DNA of 64,000 nucleotides from Motilimonas eburnea (GCF_021295345.1 NZ_JAIMJB010000013.1:62001-126000), one strand, 5' to 3'. Counted from the stretch's first letter, positions 32,202 to 41,511 are shown. Program-made: numbers and translations. The notes: a model not told the origin generated them from the sequence alone.

Positions 32202-32202
32202 A

Positions 32203-32904
32203 ATGCAGTTAGACCCAAAAGTAGTCGTTGCCCTTGATTATGCCGATCAACATGCAGCGTTAAATTTTATTGATCAAATTGATCCAGCCAGTTGTCGTTT
32301 AAAAATTGGTAAAGAAATGTTTACCCATTTTGGACCCAGTTTTGTTAAACAAATTGTCGATCGAAAATTTGATCTTTTTCTTGATTTGAAATTCCACGAT
32401 ATTCCAAACACAGTGGCAAAAGCCGTGGCTGCTTCAGCGGATCTCGGGGTTTGGATGGTTAACGTGCATGCCAGTGGTGGCCGACGCATGATGGAAGCGG
32501 CTAAAGCATCCCTAGAAAGCTACGGCAAGGATGCGCCTTTGCTGATTGCAGTCACCGTGCTAACCAGTATGGAGCAGCAAGACTTAGCAGAAATCGGTAT
32601 TAATGTTACGCCGCAAGATCACGTAAAACGCTTGGCCAGTTTAACTCAAGAGTCGGGTTTAGATGGGGTTGTGTGCTCGGCGCAAGAAGCCAGTATGTTG
32701 CGTCAAACCCTAGGCGCTGATTTTAAGCTGATCACGCCAGGTATTCGCCCAGCTGGCAGTGATGCTGGTGATCAACGTCGTATCATGACGCCAGCTGAAG
32801 CCATTGCAGCAGGCTCTCATTACTTAGTGATAGGTCGTCCAATCACCCAAGCCGCGAATCCCGCGCAAGTCTTAGCAGAAATAAATCAAACATTGAGCGT
32901 GTAA
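32203..32904 (+). CDS. pyrF: Orotidine 5'-phosphate decarboxylase
   Basis: 233 residues from the ATG at 32203, preceded by GGAG. The active site [11 protein letters not shown] contains the Lys/Asp network. GIRP near the C-terminus ([14 protein letters not shown]) binds phosphate. It makes UMP in pyrimidine synthesis. Tight coupling to lapB is seen in many gammaproteobacteria. Confidence 0.97.
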   Translation: MQLDPKVVVALDYADQHAALNFIDQIDPASCRLKIGKEMFTHFGPSFVKQIVDRKFDLFLDLKFHDIPNTVAKAVAASADLGVWMVNVHASGGRRMMEAAKASLESYGKDAPLLIAVTVLTSMEQQDLAEIGINVTPQDHVKRLASLTQESGLDGVVCSAQEASMLRQTLGADFKLITPGIRPAGSDAGDQRRIMTPAEAIAAGSHYLVIGRPITQAANPAQVLAEINQTLSV

Positions 32905-32918
32905 ACTCGCCGCGCTAT

Positions 32919-33500
32919 TTAATCAGGCGATAGCTTAGTCTTTTGACCTGTTAAATAGCGCATTCCAAAGTAGTAAGCCACGCCAGCGATGGCGCCATAT
33001 AAATGGGCATTAACCAGCACATTGGCGTCAATCATCTCCGCCATTGCCTGCTGCGGCGGCCCCCATTGCTCTAGGGCCAATTTTATGGCGACGCCAATAC
33101 AAAGCAGCCAACCAAAGCGAATTTTGCATTCCACGTCTTTACATGCACCGTAACAAAATAAGCCATGTAAAGTGCCCGACAAGCCCACATACCAAACTAC
33201 ATCGGGATCGAATAACCAAAGGGTCAAGCCCACAGCTAAACTAGTCAAAATAAGCAAGCTGGTCAGATTTAGCCAATTAAAATGACGCTTAAATAACAAC
33301 CAAATTATCACTAAACCTAGACTGTTGACCAGTAGGTGGTTGGTATTGGTATGGCATAGCGAAGCGGTTAAAAAACGCCAAACTTGAGCTGGCAGCTCAG
33401 GGCGGTAGAATATCAGCCAGTGTTCGCTCCAAGGCTGAAAAGCGTGGGTTAATCCCATCAGGGCTAGGGTAATACCAAGGGGCAACAGGCAAGTGCGCAT
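32919..33500 (-). CDS. rrtA: Rhombosortase-like rhomboid serine protease
   Basis: 193 residues from the ATG at 33500; a start at 33530 would overlap the start of the divergent gene. About six membrane helices. Catalytic Ser is in VGLSGTLHGL (about 108) and His in NAHLYGA (about 166), the pattern of rhombosortases, which process GlyGly-CTERM proteins in Shewanella and Vibrio. No GlyGly-CTERM substrate was found in the window. The family call is more secure than the rhombosortase subgroup. Confidence 0.8.
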   Translation of the reverse strand: MRTCLLPLGITLALMGLTHAFQPWSEHWLIFYRPELPAQVWRFLTASLCHTNTNHLLVNSLGLVIIWLLFKRHFNWLNLTSLLILTSLAVGLTLWLFDPDVVWYVGLSGTLHGLFCYGACKDVECKIRFGWLLCIGVAIKLALEQWGPPQQAMAEMIDANVLVNAHLYGAIAGVAYYFGMRYLTGQKTKLSPD

Positions 33501-33528
33501 TAACTCGTTAGCTCCAGTAAGGAATGTC

Positions 33529-34113
33529 ATGTCTCAACGGCCGTGGTGTGTTCGCTGCAATAAGGCACAAGTTGCCTGTATTTGTCAGCTTATTACCACC
33601 ATCAACAATCAATATAAGTTGCTCATCTTACAGCATCCCAGTGAAGCAAACAAAGCAGTGGGCAGCGCTAGGATCTTAAGTCTGAGCTTAACTAACAGTG
33701 AACTGATTTGCAGTGAAACCCTGCCGTTAACTTATTTAGAGGCCGCGCCCACTTACTTATTGTATCCCTCCACTGAGCCAGTAGTGAGTGCCAGATCTGG
33801 TCAGTTTGGCAGCAACAGCCAGTTTATTTTACTTGATGGCAGCTGGAAAAAAGCATTTCGATTGCTCCAGCTTAACCCTGCCTTACAGCAACTCCCCAAA
33901 GTTGGGATAGAGGTGAAGCAACCCAGTCAATATCGCATTCGTAAATCAACCAAATCGCAGGGCGTATCCAGTGTGGAGGCGGGTTTCTACTTAATGAGTC
34001 AGCTTGAAGGCAGTGAAAGCAAGTTTACGTCGTTATTGAGTGCGTTTGACGCCATGATAGATTTTCAGCTACAGCAAATGCCGCCAAGCGTGCGCCGAGA
34101 GAGGTATAAGTAG
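33529..34113 (+). CDS. tapT: DTW-domain tRNA-uridine aminocarboxypropyltransferase
   Basis: 194 residues; AAGGA before the ATG decides the start. Four Cys in CVRCNKAQVACIC suggest a zinc site. The family motif DTW appears as LDGSWKKA; YRIRKST and SSVEA are also conserved. E. coli TapT (YfiP) adds an aminocarboxypropyl group to U47 of several tRNAs from SAM. Its start codon is one base from the divergent rhombosortase frame's upstream Met. Confidence 0.85.
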   Translation: MSQRPWCVRCNKAQVACICQLITTINNQYKLLILQHPSEANKAVGSARILSLSLTNSELICSETLPLTYLEAAPTYLLYPSTEPVVSARSGQFGSNSQFILLDGSWKKAFRLLQLNPALQQLPKVGIEVKQPSQYRIRKSTKSQGVSSVEAGFYLMSQLEGSESKFTSLLSAFDAMIDFQLQQMPPSVRRERYK

Positions 34114-34221
34114 GAGCTGCAGTCATGCAGCGATAAAATTGTGAGATTCAGCCACAAAATCGCCCCATCACTGGGGCTCCCACACATCAAAGTTGTTCCT
34201 ACAAAACTATTTCAAAAAGCG

Positions 34222-34878
34222 CTATTCGTAGGCGAGCGGATCGGTTTTGCCTTGACTAGCAAAAGCGGCAAGGCGCTCCTTACAAGCGCCGCATTGACCA
34301 CAGGCTTTTTCTCGGCCGTTATAGCAAGTCCAAGTGTATTGGTAATCCAGCCCCATGCTTAAACCATCTTGTAAGATATCGTTTTTGCTCACAGTGAGGT
34401 AGGGCGTGACAATTTCAATGGGCTCGTAATTGGCAATCAGCGCCACATCATTCATGCGTTTGACAAATTCAGGGCGACAGTCGGGGTATATATCGTGATC
34501 ACCGCCATGAGCGCCATACATGACTTGCTCTGCCTTGATGGAAACCGCATAGCCAATCGCCATAGACAACAAAATCATATTGCGGTTGGGCACCACGGTT
34601 GAGGTCATATTGGCTTTATCATAATCGCCTTCGGGGATAGCAATATCAGAGGTCAGGGAAGAGCCACCGATAAGCTCATTGATAGCAGAGATATCAACCA
34701 CTTTATGGTTAATGCCTTGGCGCTGGCAATAATCGCTGGCAACTTGCACTTCTTTGACATGACGCTGACCATAATTGAAGGTTAACGCATACACCTCATG
34801 GCCCTGTTGAATGGCTTTGTTTAATACGGTGTAAGAATCCATGCCACCCGAGTAAATGACGACTACTTTTTTGCTCAT
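34222..34878 (-). CDS. queC: 7-cyano-7-deazaguanine synthase
   Basis: 218 residues from [15 protein letters not shown]; a GTG nine codons upstream is less likely. PP-loop SGGMDS binds ATP. The zinc site is seen as [19 protein letters not shown]. It converts carboxy-deazaguanine to preQ0 for queuosine. Divergent from queE, 67 bases apart, so the two likely share a control region. No preQ1 riboswitch was recognised. Confidence 0.96.
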   Translation of the reverse strand: MSKKVVVIYSGGMDSYTVLNKAIQQGHEVYALTFNYGQRHVKEVQVASDYCQRQGINHKVVDISAINELIGGSSLTSDIAIPEGDYDKANMTSTVVPNRNMILLSMAIGYAVSIKAEQVMYGAHGGDHDIYPDCRPEFVKRMNDVALIANYEPIEIVTPYLTVSKNDILQDGLSMGLDYQYTWTCYNGREKACGQCGACKERLAAFASQGKTDPLAYE

Positions 34879-34945
34879 AAGTCTTGAGTTTCGCTTATTA
34901 TTCACATATAACCCTCGATTTTACGCAAAACAGGTGTATAAACCA

Positions 34946-35623
34946 ATGGCTCAAGCATATCGGATCAACGAAATCTTTCAAACCATTCAAGGCGAAGGGG
35001 TATTTACCGGTGTGCCAGCTATTTTTGTGCGCCTGCAAGGGTGTGATGTTGGCTGTCCTTGGTGCGACACCCAACATACTTGGCAAATATCCCTTGAGCA
35101 ACAAACTCAGCTTGAGCGTGTGACCGACAAGAGCAATGAGTCCGATGCTTGGGCCGATGCCAATGCTGAGCAAGTATTAGCCGAATTTAAGCGTTTAGGT
35201 TATACAGCGAAACACGTGGTGATCACAGGCGGTGAGCCTTGTATGTATGATCTAACCGAGCTAACCCAGCACCTTAGCGATCTCGGCTATCAGTGCCAGA
35301 TAGAAACCAGTGGAACCTATGAGGTTAAGGTTGATGATCGAGCTTATGTCACCGTGTCACCTAAGGTTAAGATGAAGGGCGGTTTAGCCGTGCGTCAAGA
35401 TGCACTGCTTAGGGCCAATGAAATCAAACACCCTGTTGCCACCGACAAAGACATCGACGCGTTGGACGCGTTACTGGCCCAGTGTCAATGGCAGCAAATG
35501 CCGCAGATTTGTCTACAGCCTATCAGTCAAAAACCTCGCGCAACTAAGCTCGCCATGGACACTTGCATCGAAAGAAATTGGCGACTCTCAATTCAAACCC
35601 ATAAATACTTAGGTATCGATTAA
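34946..35623 (+). CDS. queE: 7-carboxy-7-deazaguanine synthase (radical SAM)
   Basis: 225 residues from the ATG at 34946 (MAQAYRINEIFQTIQGEG). The cluster motif is CDVGCPWC, a CX3CX2C arrangement. GEP-type motif VVITGGEPCMYD follows. It makes the deazaguanine ring precursor upstream of QueC. Its stop overlaps the start of the DUF3820 gene by one base. Confidence 0.95.
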   Translation: MAQAYRINEIFQTIQGEGVFTGVPAIFVRLQGCDVGCPWCDTQHTWQISLEQQTQLERVTDKSNESDAWADANAEQVLAEFKRLGYTAKHVVITGGEPCMYDLTELTQHLSDLGYQCQIETSGTYEVKVDDRAYVTVSPKVKMKGGLAVRQDALLRANEIKHPVATDKDIDALDALLAQCQWQQMPQICLQPISQKPRATKLAMDTCIERNWRLSIQTHKYLGID

Positions 35624-35853
35624 TGGACCAGCAAACGATTGCGGCGATGAAACAAGCCTTGCTACAAACCATGCCCTTTGGCAAGTATAAAGGAGTAAGG
35701 TTAATCGATTTACCTGAGCCCTATTTGGTGTGGTTTTCTCAGCAAGGGTTTCCGCAAGGCTTACTGGGAAAACAACTAGCCTTGGCTTATGAAGTGAAGC
35801 TAAACGGCTTAGAAACCATGCTAAAGCCTATCTTGTTAGGCCAGCAAAACTAA
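35623..35853 (+). CDS. DUF3820 small protein
   Basis: 76 residues. FGKYKGVRLIDLPEPYLVWF and YEVKLNGLE match the DUF3820 family as I recall it. Function is unknown. Translational coupling to queE (TAATG) suggests a shared transcript, not necessarily a shared pathway. Confidence 0.85.
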   Translation: MDQQTIAAMKQALLQTMPFGKYKGVRLIDLPEPYLVWFSQQGFPQGLLGKQLALAYEVKLNGLETMLKPILLGQQN

Positions 35854-36016
35854 CCTAATGTGCCGCGGGTATTTCGGATGCACTAGTTACATCATCGCCG
35901 AGCTGTAATACAATCAAGTTAAAGTCAAATTGGTTGCAACCTTGAGTTCGCGTTGCTGGCGTTGAGCTGACCCAGCCATTTTGTCATTTCCAATACACAT
36001 ATAAACGGAGAGATAA

Positions 36017-37027
36017 GTGAGTATTCTAATCACAGGTGGCGCCGGCTATATCGGCAGCCATACCTTAGTAGAGCTATTAAATGCAGATTATGACGTGGTG
36101 GTGATTGATAACCTCTGCAACTCAAATGTCGAATCTCTCAATCGCGTTGAAGCTATTACAGGGAAAAACATACCTTTTCATGAATTAGATATTCGCGATC
36201 AGGCCGGGTTAGATAAATTATTTAGCCAATATCAGTTTGATAGTGTGATCCACTTTGCTGGTCTGAAAGCGGTCGGGGAATCAACACAAATACCTCTGAC
36301 TTATTACGATAACAATATCAGTGGTACCGTGACCCTTTGTCAGGTCATGGCAAAACATAATGTCAAAAATATCGTATTTAGTTCATCGGCCACCGTTTAC
36401 GGCGATCCCGCAACGGTGCCTATCACTGAGAATTTTCCTACTTCAGCCACCAATGCTTATGGCCGCAGTAAACTCTTTATTGAAGAAATACTGGGTGACT
36501 TATATCGCAGCGATCCGCAGTGGAACATTATCAACTTGCGTTACTTTAATCCCGTTGGCGCGCATATTAGTGGCACCATCGGCGAAGATCCCAACGGTAT
36601 TCCAAATAACTTAATGCCGTATATTGCCCAAGTCGCAGTCGGTAAATTACTCCATTTAAATGTATTTGGTAATGACTACGACACGCCAGACGGTACGGGG
36701 GTGCGTGATTATATCCATGTGGTCGATTTAGCCAAGGGGCATGTTAAAGCGGTTGCGAAATTAGCACAAAAACCTGGGCTTGCGACTTATAATCTAGGAA
36801 CAGGACAAGGTTATTCCGTATTAGACATGGTGGCGGCATTTGCTAAAGCCAGTGGCAAGGAGATCCCTTATCAAATATCACCGCGTCGCCCTGGTGATAT
36901 TGCCACGTGTTATGCAGACCCTCAATTTGCTAAGCAAGAGTTAGATTGGCAAGCGGAAAAAACCATCGAAGATATGACCTTAGATGGCTGGCGCTGGCAA
37001 TCAAACAACCCCAGCGGGTACAAATAA
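36017..37027 (+). CDS. galE: UDP-glucose 4-epimerase
   Basis: 336 residues, GTG start with GGAG eight bases before. NAD motif [12 protein letters not shown], Ser in FSSSATVYG, catalytic YGRSK. It interconverts UDP-glucose and UDP-galactose. No other gal gene is adjacent, so a role in surface polysaccharide is as likely as galactose use. Confidence 0.96.
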   Translation: MSILITGGAGYIGSHTLVELLNADYDVVVIDNLCNSNVESLNRVEAITGKNIPFHELDIRDQAGLDKLFSQYQFDSVIHFAGLKAVGESTQIPLTYYDNNISGTVTLCQVMAKHNVKNIVFSSSATVYGDPATVPITENFPTSATNAYGRSKLFIEEILGDLYRSDPQWNIINLRYFNPVGAHISGTIGEDPNGIPNNLMPYIAQVAVGKLLHLNVFGNDYDTPDGTGVRDYIHVVDLAKGHVKAVAKLAQKPGLATYNLGTGQGYSVLDMVAAFAKASGKEIPYQISPRRPGDIATCYADPQFAKQELDWQAEKTIEDMTLDGWRWQSNNPSGYK

Positions 37028-37033
37028 AAAAAG

Positions 37034-37070
37034 AGCAATAAAAAAGGCCGAAAGGCCTTTTTTTATTGCT
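37034..37070. terminator. Bidirectional terminator between galE and hns
   Basis: AGCAATAAAAAAGGCC pairs with GGCCTTTTTTTATTGCT around GAAA; T-runs exist on both strands. It can end both convergent transcripts. Confidence 0.9.
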
Positions 37071-37085
37071 GACGAAACAGGTTAA

Positions 37086-37478
37086 TTAAATTAAGAAGTC
37101 GTCAAGGGTTTTACCTTCATCAATTGCTTTTTGAATTGGTTTAGGCTTGCGACCCTGACCTGTCCATTGGCGTAGCTCACCTTGCTCATCACGGTATTGG
37201 TATTTGGCTGGGCGAGGTTCGCGCTTTTTAGTCTCTTTTACTACAGTGCCTAACAGCTCAGTGGGATCAATGCCGTCAGCCTTAAGCATTTCTTTATATT
37301 CTTCTAGTTTACGTAGCTTTTCTTCATTAGCAGCACGCGCCGCCGCTTCTTCAGACTTTCTTTCTTCTACGATTTTAGTGAATTTAGCTAATGATTCTTC
37401 TAATTGCTCTAGCGTAAGATCTTTACTTGCTGCCTTTAAGCTACGGGCATTTAATAGTGCTTTAATTACATCGCTCAT
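37086..37478 (-). CDS. hns: H-NS family nucleoid protein
   Basis: 130 residues from MSDVIKALLNARSLK; a start four codons earlier is possible. A helical, charged oligomerisation region (1-80) is followed by the DNA-binding core YQYRDEQGELRQWTGQGRKP, which carries the family motif TGQGRxP (here W before T). H-NS silences AT-rich, often foreign DNA. The upstream ~800 bases are AT-rich, so autoregulation is plausible. Confidence 0.93.
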   Translation of the reverse strand: MSDVIKALLNARSLKAASKDLTLEQLEESLAKFTKIVEERKSEEAAARAANEEKLRKLEEYKEMLKADGIDPTELLGTVVKETKKREPRPAKYQYRDEQGELRQWTGQGRKPKPIQKAIDEGKTLDDFLI

Positions 37479-37490
37479 TTTAGTTACCAT

Positions 37491-38094
37491 TTATTAATGT
37501 GAGAGTGCCTACAATATAGAACGAAGTAGTGATAATTTCTAGTCTAAGTAGACTGAATATATTCTGTTTTTTATGATTTAGGATAATTCCATATGGATTC
37601 ATTTAAATTGGGCTAATGCATCAGCCTAGTTGTGGTGTTGTTGTCAGTTTAATTACCAGCAAAAGTAGCAAAGTTTAAATATCATTTTGCTCTTTACCCT
37701 TAACCCGTTTTAGTTAGGTTAGTAGTCAATGATTGGGACTTTACAATCATTCATTCAAGCAAACTACACGGATATATCTTTGTTTAATCGTGATGCAAGG
37801 ATGAGGAAAGGGAGCCCAACGGGCTGCGTAATATAAAGTATTTACCTCGCAAACAAGTATCATTTTTCAAATCGATTTAAAACCGTTTGTCTTAATTAGC
37901 CGTTGGCTTAACGATGAACAACCCATGGTTGAGGGATATGCATGCGTTTTGCCGGGGGCCTTTAGATTCACAAAGTGAATGAGGAAACCGAGACGTCGTT
38001 GTACTGGCTAGATACCAATTTTTATATTATAAAAATATGAATAACGGAATTATTCTTTGTTTTTATTCTGCTTTGGTGTTACTTTCTGGTGTTA
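37491..38094. other. Long intergenic region with unexplained hairpins
   Basis: About 600 bases with no gene between hns and the lysine riboswitch. The first 250 are AT-rich, as expected near hns. From about 37795 to 38035 composition changes and short hairpins appear: AGCCC/GGGCT (37813-37825), CAACC/GGTTG (37918-37930), ATTCAC/GTGAAT (37967-37981), and an AT-rich hairpin ATTTTTATA/TATAAAAAT near 38019-38037. The word ATGAGGAAA occurs twice (37801 and 37979). This could be a small RNA or a dispersed repeat; I could not identify it. Confidence 0.4.
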
Positions 38095-38264
38095 TATCGT
38101 AGAGGTGCGTGCTTTATTAGTCGCTTTAGTTAGGGTGATGCCGTTGAGCTAGAGTAAAAGGGAAGCACGCCGAAGTTAAGGCAGTGATCAACGCTACTTA
38201 GCTGGGGATACATTGAATAAGTCTATCCCTGTCATAGTGTCCACTATGGAGAGCTACCGCGTCT
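38095..38264 (+). ncRNA. Lysine riboswitch (L box)
   Basis: Hallmarks of the lysine aptamer appear in order: TCGTAGAGGTGCG, a GCCGTTGAGC arm, AAAAGGGAAGCACGCCGAAG, GCAGTGATCAACGCT, GGGGATACATTGAATAAG pairing with TATCCC, and closing GGAGAGCTACCGCG, which pairs with the 5' GTAG. It matches the B. subtilis lysC leader in these blocks. No terminator lies between it and the transporter gene, so translational control is more likely. About 40 bases separate it from the start codon. Confidence 0.92.
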
Positions 38265-38302
38265 AATTTGCTTGGCTCTTCATTTAAAAAAGTAAGTTGC
38301 CA

Positions 38303-39880
38303 ATGGAATTAACCAGTCTAGCCGAATCACCCTTATCGCTAATCCCTCCTGTATTAGCGGTTTTTCTTGCCATTATTACTCGTCGTGTCTTATTGTCCTT
38401 GGGTTTGGGCATCGCCGTAGGCGCTGTTTTGATCGTTGATTTTGACCTGCTCCATTCGATGGAATATGTAGGGACGACCCTGTTGTCACTATTCTGGCAA
38501 GACGGCGCGCTCAACAAATGGAACATCGACATCATTGTTTTCTTATTGCTACTAGGCATGATGACCTGTTTGATGACCTTTTCGGGAGCGACGCAGGCTT
38601 TCGCTTGCTGGGCTGCAAAGCGGATTAACGATCAACGCGGAGCTAAGATCCTGACGGTATTGTTAGGGATTTTCATTTTTATCGATGATTACTTTAACAG
38701 TTTAGCGGTGGGCAGTATCGCTCGACCCATCACTGACCAAAACCGCATTTCCAGAGCTAAGCTTGCGTATTTGCTTGATTCCACTGCAGCGCCTATGTGC
38801 GTTCTAATGCCCATTTCCAGTTGGGGGGCTTATATCATCGCTATTTTAGGTGGCTTATTGGCGACTCATCAGTTAACCGACCTTAACCCGCTAACCGTCT
38901 TTATGACCATGGCCCCCATGAATTTTTATGCTGTGATAGCCCTATTGCTAGTGCTCTTGACCGCATGGTTTAAGTTGGATTTAGGGCCAATGAAACAACA
39001 TGAGCAGGCCGCATTGACGGGCCAGCTTTATGCTAAGGATAAAGGCACGCCGGCGGGCGAAACCTTGCCTAAAGATCAAGGTGTACAAGCACATATGCTT
39101 GATTTATTGCTGCCTATTTTGACATTAGTCGGGGCAACCGTCTTCAGTCTTGTCTACCTGGGTGCCAAGGCAAGTGAAGGGCCATTTAGCTTGATCGAGG
39201 CGTTTGCCAATACCGATGCGACCGGTGCGCTTGTGTACGGTGGGTTAGCAGGGTTAGGAGTCACGCTTGTTATGGTGTTACGCAATCAATTACCGGCTAA
39301 CACATTACTGGGAGCATTAGTGACGGGCGCACGCTCTATGCTACCGGCCATCGTGATTTTGCTTTTTGCTTGGTCTATGGCCAGTGTCATCAGTCAGCTA
39401 GAAACCGGTAAGTATTTGGCCTCTTTGGTGACCGGTAATATTAGCACGGCCTATATTCCTGCATTACTGTTTTTGTTGGCTGGCTTTATGGCCTTTGCTA
39501 CGGGCACCAGTTGGGGCACTTTTGGGATTATGCTGCCCATCGCTGCTGATTTAGCCATGGGTGCAGACACCAGTTTATTACTGCCTGCCATGGCCAGTGT
39601 GCTTGCTGGCGCGGTGTTTGGTGATCACTGTTCACCGATTTCTGATACCACCATTTTGTCATCTACTGGGGCAAGCTGTCACCACATCGATCATGTTGTT
39701 ACTCAGTTACCTTATGCGCTTTTAGCCGCAAAAGTGAGTTTTGTCGGCTACCTTGTATTGGGCATGAGCGGCTCTGCATGGTTAGGATTAGGCGTGGCAG
39801 TCGCCTTAATGTTGCTAACGGTTGTAGGGTGTTTATACCAACTCAAACGTTCACAGGCGAAATTAGCCCAACAAAACTAG
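38303..39880 (+). CDS. NhaC-family antiporter, probable lysine transporter (LysW type)
   Basis: 525 residues from the ATG at 38303; a TTG at 38297 is an alternative. About twelve membrane helices, with the NhaC-superfamily pattern (DDYFNSLAVGSIARPI; TGTSWGTFGIMLPIA; GAVFGDHCSPISDTT). The lysine riboswitch directly upstream predicts lysine as cargo; NhaC-type proteins under L-box control have been proposed as lysine importers (LysW). Inner-membrane location. A strong hairpin follows the stop. Cargo is inferred from regulation, not from residues. Confidence 0.87.
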   Translation: MELTSLAESPLSLIPPVLAVFLAIITRRVLLSLGLGIAVGAVLIVDFDLLHSMEYVGTTLLSLFWQDGALNKWNIDIIVFLLLLGMMTCLMTFSGATQAFACWAAKRINDQRGAKILTVLLGIFIFIDDYFNSLAVGSIARPITDQNRISRAKLAYLLDSTAAPMCVLMPISSWGAYIIAILGGLLATHQLTDLNPLTVFMTMAPMNFYAVIALLLVLLTAWFKLDLGPMKQHEQAALTGQLYAKDKGTPAGETLPKDQGVQAHMLDLLLPILTLVGATVFSLVYLGAKASEGPFSLIEAFANTDATGALVYGGLAGLGVTLVMVLRNQLPANTLLGALVTGARSMLPAIVILLFAWSMASVISQLETGKYLASLVTGNISTAYIPALLFLLAGFMAFATGTSWGTFGIMLPIAADLAMGADTSLLLPAMASVLAGAVFGDHCSPISDTTILSSTGASCHHIDHVVTQLPYALLAAKVSFVGYLVLGMSGSAWLGLGVAVALMLLTVVGCLYQLKRSQAKLAQQN

Positions 39881-39890
39881 CTTGATACTT

Positions 39891-39930
39891 GGCAGCCACA
39901 CACGTTTAGAGTGTGGCTGCCGGTTTATTA
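39891..39930 (+). terminator. Terminator after the NhaC-family gene
   Basis: GGCAGCCACAC (39891-39901) and GTGTGGCTGCC (39911-39921) are perfect 11-base arms with a 9-base loop, followed by GGTTTATTAG. Strong stem, weak T-tail. Confidence 0.75.
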
Positions 39931-39953
39931 GTCGATAAAGGAAAGGGATATTA

Positions 39954-40230
39954 GGGCCTGTTTATCTTTGATGGTTGATTTTTGTTCGAGTGGGAGACAC
40001 CCTGTCTAAAAGCGTTTTGGGCAAGACGAGCAGTGTGAAGCTTAGCATTCTAAGTAAATACTGCTCAACGACGAACAAAACGCTTTTAGCCGAATCCGTA
40101 GGACTGCGTTTGTTGGTCATTTCTACTGCGTTAGCGCCTTTTCGCGTAGGTGACTATGCCACAAAGCCGCTGCCTAGTATAAATACCCAACAAATCGCTG
40201 CAAAAACCAGCACGAAAGATCAACAGGCCC
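39954..40230 (+). mobile_element. MITE-like element, copy 1, in the HDOD-EAL stop codon
   Basis: 277 bases bounded by inverted repeats GGGCCTGTTTATCTTT (left) and the complement of GGGCCTGTTGATCTTT (right), flanked by TA (39952-39953 and 40231-40232). Inside are nested inverted repeats: AAAGCGTTTT/AAAACGCTTT and GAGCAGT/ACTGCTC. The sequence is closely similar to 56329-56590 throughout except a ~15-base extra block at about 39990-40006. No transposase is encoded, so it must have moved in trans; TA duplication suggests an IS630/Tc1-type enzyme. Deleting element plus one TA restores TAA as the stop of the gene at 40230. Confidence 0.85.
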
Positions 40231-41441
40231 TATTCAGAAATATGAAACGTTTTAGCCCAAGACAACGATTCCAAATAAATCTGGGCTAACTGCTCTTGTT
40301 TCAATCCAATCAATTGGCCACTTTCACTAATTTGTTGCCACCTTCCATGTTCGAAGTGCTCGATGCAATTTAAACAATGGCCTAATGGCCCCTGGCGTTC
40401 AGTAAGGGCTTGAGTGATCGCGGCGTTTAATTGTACTTCAGCCAGTAAGGCTGTTAATGGTTGATCTAGTAAGCTGTCCAGTAATGAAAATAACCCGGTT
40501 AAAAAGGCTTGTTGTGCGTCATTTGGGTTGACTTCAGTGAAGACACGTTCGCAAAATCGGGCGCGTATAACCGACATTAAATAGAGCTCGGACGGTTTAT
40601 CTTGTTTAGATAGGGACGTTGCCACCAGAGAAATAAACTTTTTCAGTTGTTGCTCACCTAAGTAAACGGCGGCCTGTTTAAATGAGGCAATGGGTTTTGC
40701 ATTGGATTTGATTTGTTTATTAACAAACATCAGCAGTTTGTATGACAACGTGACATCACGAACAAAAATACCTTCGATTCTGTTAAAGTTTAAATCTGGT
40801 TTAGCGATTTCATTTAATAACTCGAGCACAACCAATTGACTGGGCGCGAGGGCCTTTTGTTTAAATATCTCAGGACGGCTGAAAAAATACCCTTGAAACA
40901 TTTCAACGCCAAGGGTTTTAGCCTGTTCAAACTCATCAAGGGTCTCTACTTTCTCGGCTAGGTATTTGATGTCATATTGACGCGTAAAGGCGATGACCTT
41001 GCGAATTTCTTCAAAGGATGACAGACGAATATCAAACTTGATGATGCTAATATAGGGTAAATATGGCAGCCACTGAGTATGGTAATGAAAATCATCAAGG
41101 GCCAATTGATAACCCAGTCGGTGTAGTGCGATGACTTCTTCAAGTAATGATTCACAAGGCTCAATGTCTTCTAATAACTCAATGACCAAGTTGTTTTTAC
41201 TGAGTAGGCGAGGGAGCTGTTGTAATATGGCTTGTTTTGAAAAGTTGATGTAGCAGGTTTTTTCATCGGCAATCTTATCAAACCCAACATTGAGCACATT
41301 ATCGGAAACCAACTTTTTAGTGGCATCATCAGAGTCAATATCAGGAAAAATATTTTCTGCACTGTCGCGAAATAATAACTCATAGGCAATGACCTTTTTT
41401 TGAGTATTAAGAATAGGTTGACGTGCAATAAAAGAGTACAT
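40230..41441 (-). CDS. HDOD domain protein with degenerate EAL domain
   Basis: 403 residues starting MYSFIARQPILN; a GTG four codons upstream is possible and neither has a clear ribosome site. The N-terminal half is an EAL-like domain in which EAL is ELL (AYELLFRD) and the DDFG-type motif reads LALDDFHYH, so phosphodiesterase activity is unlikely. The C-terminal half is an HDOD domain (about 195-390). This is the layout of V. cholerae CdgJ and related regulators that may bind c-di-GMP or act in motility. Its TAG stop is created by the adjacent MITE-like element. Confidence 0.87.
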   Translation of the reverse strand: MYSFIARQPILNTQKKVIAYELLFRDSAENIFPDIDSDDATKKLVSDNVLNVGFDKIADEKTCYINFSKQAILQQLPRLLSKNNLVIELLEDIEPCESLLEEVIALHRLGYQLALDDFHYHTQWLPYLPYISIIKFDIRLSSFEEIRKVIAFTRQYDIKYLAEKVETLDEFEQAKTLGVEMFQGYFFSRPEIFKQKALAPSQLVVLELLNEIAKPDLNFNRIEGIFVRDVTLSYKLLMFVNKQIKSNAKPIASFKQAAVYLGEQQLKKFISLVATSLSKQDKPSELYLMSVIRARFCERVFTEVNPNDAQQAFLTGLFSLLDSLLDQPLTALLAEVQLNAAITQALTERQGPLGHCLNCIEHFEHGRWQQISESGQLIGLKQEQLAQIYLESLSWAKTFHISE

Positions 41442-41511
41442 AAAACACAACACAGCTAGGGTTTAATGATAAAAGCATAATATAATATTGTGAATTTAAA
41501 CCAAACTGAAA

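Noticed and set aside
34114-34221. Possible preQ1 riboswitch or terminator after queC
   Set aside because: This is the 3' side of queC and tapT; only imperfect pairing (TTGTG/CACAA) was found.
37908-37985. Tiny frames of 17-22 codons in the long intergenic region
   Set aside because: No ribosome sites; the segment is better explained as hairpin-rich non-coding DNA.
39975-40289. Open frame inside the first MITE-like element, with a related frame in the second (56431-56640)
   Set aside because: The shared peptide is a by-product of repeat sequence; no ribosome site, the frames run past the element ends into unrelated sequence, and the region is dominated by palindromes.
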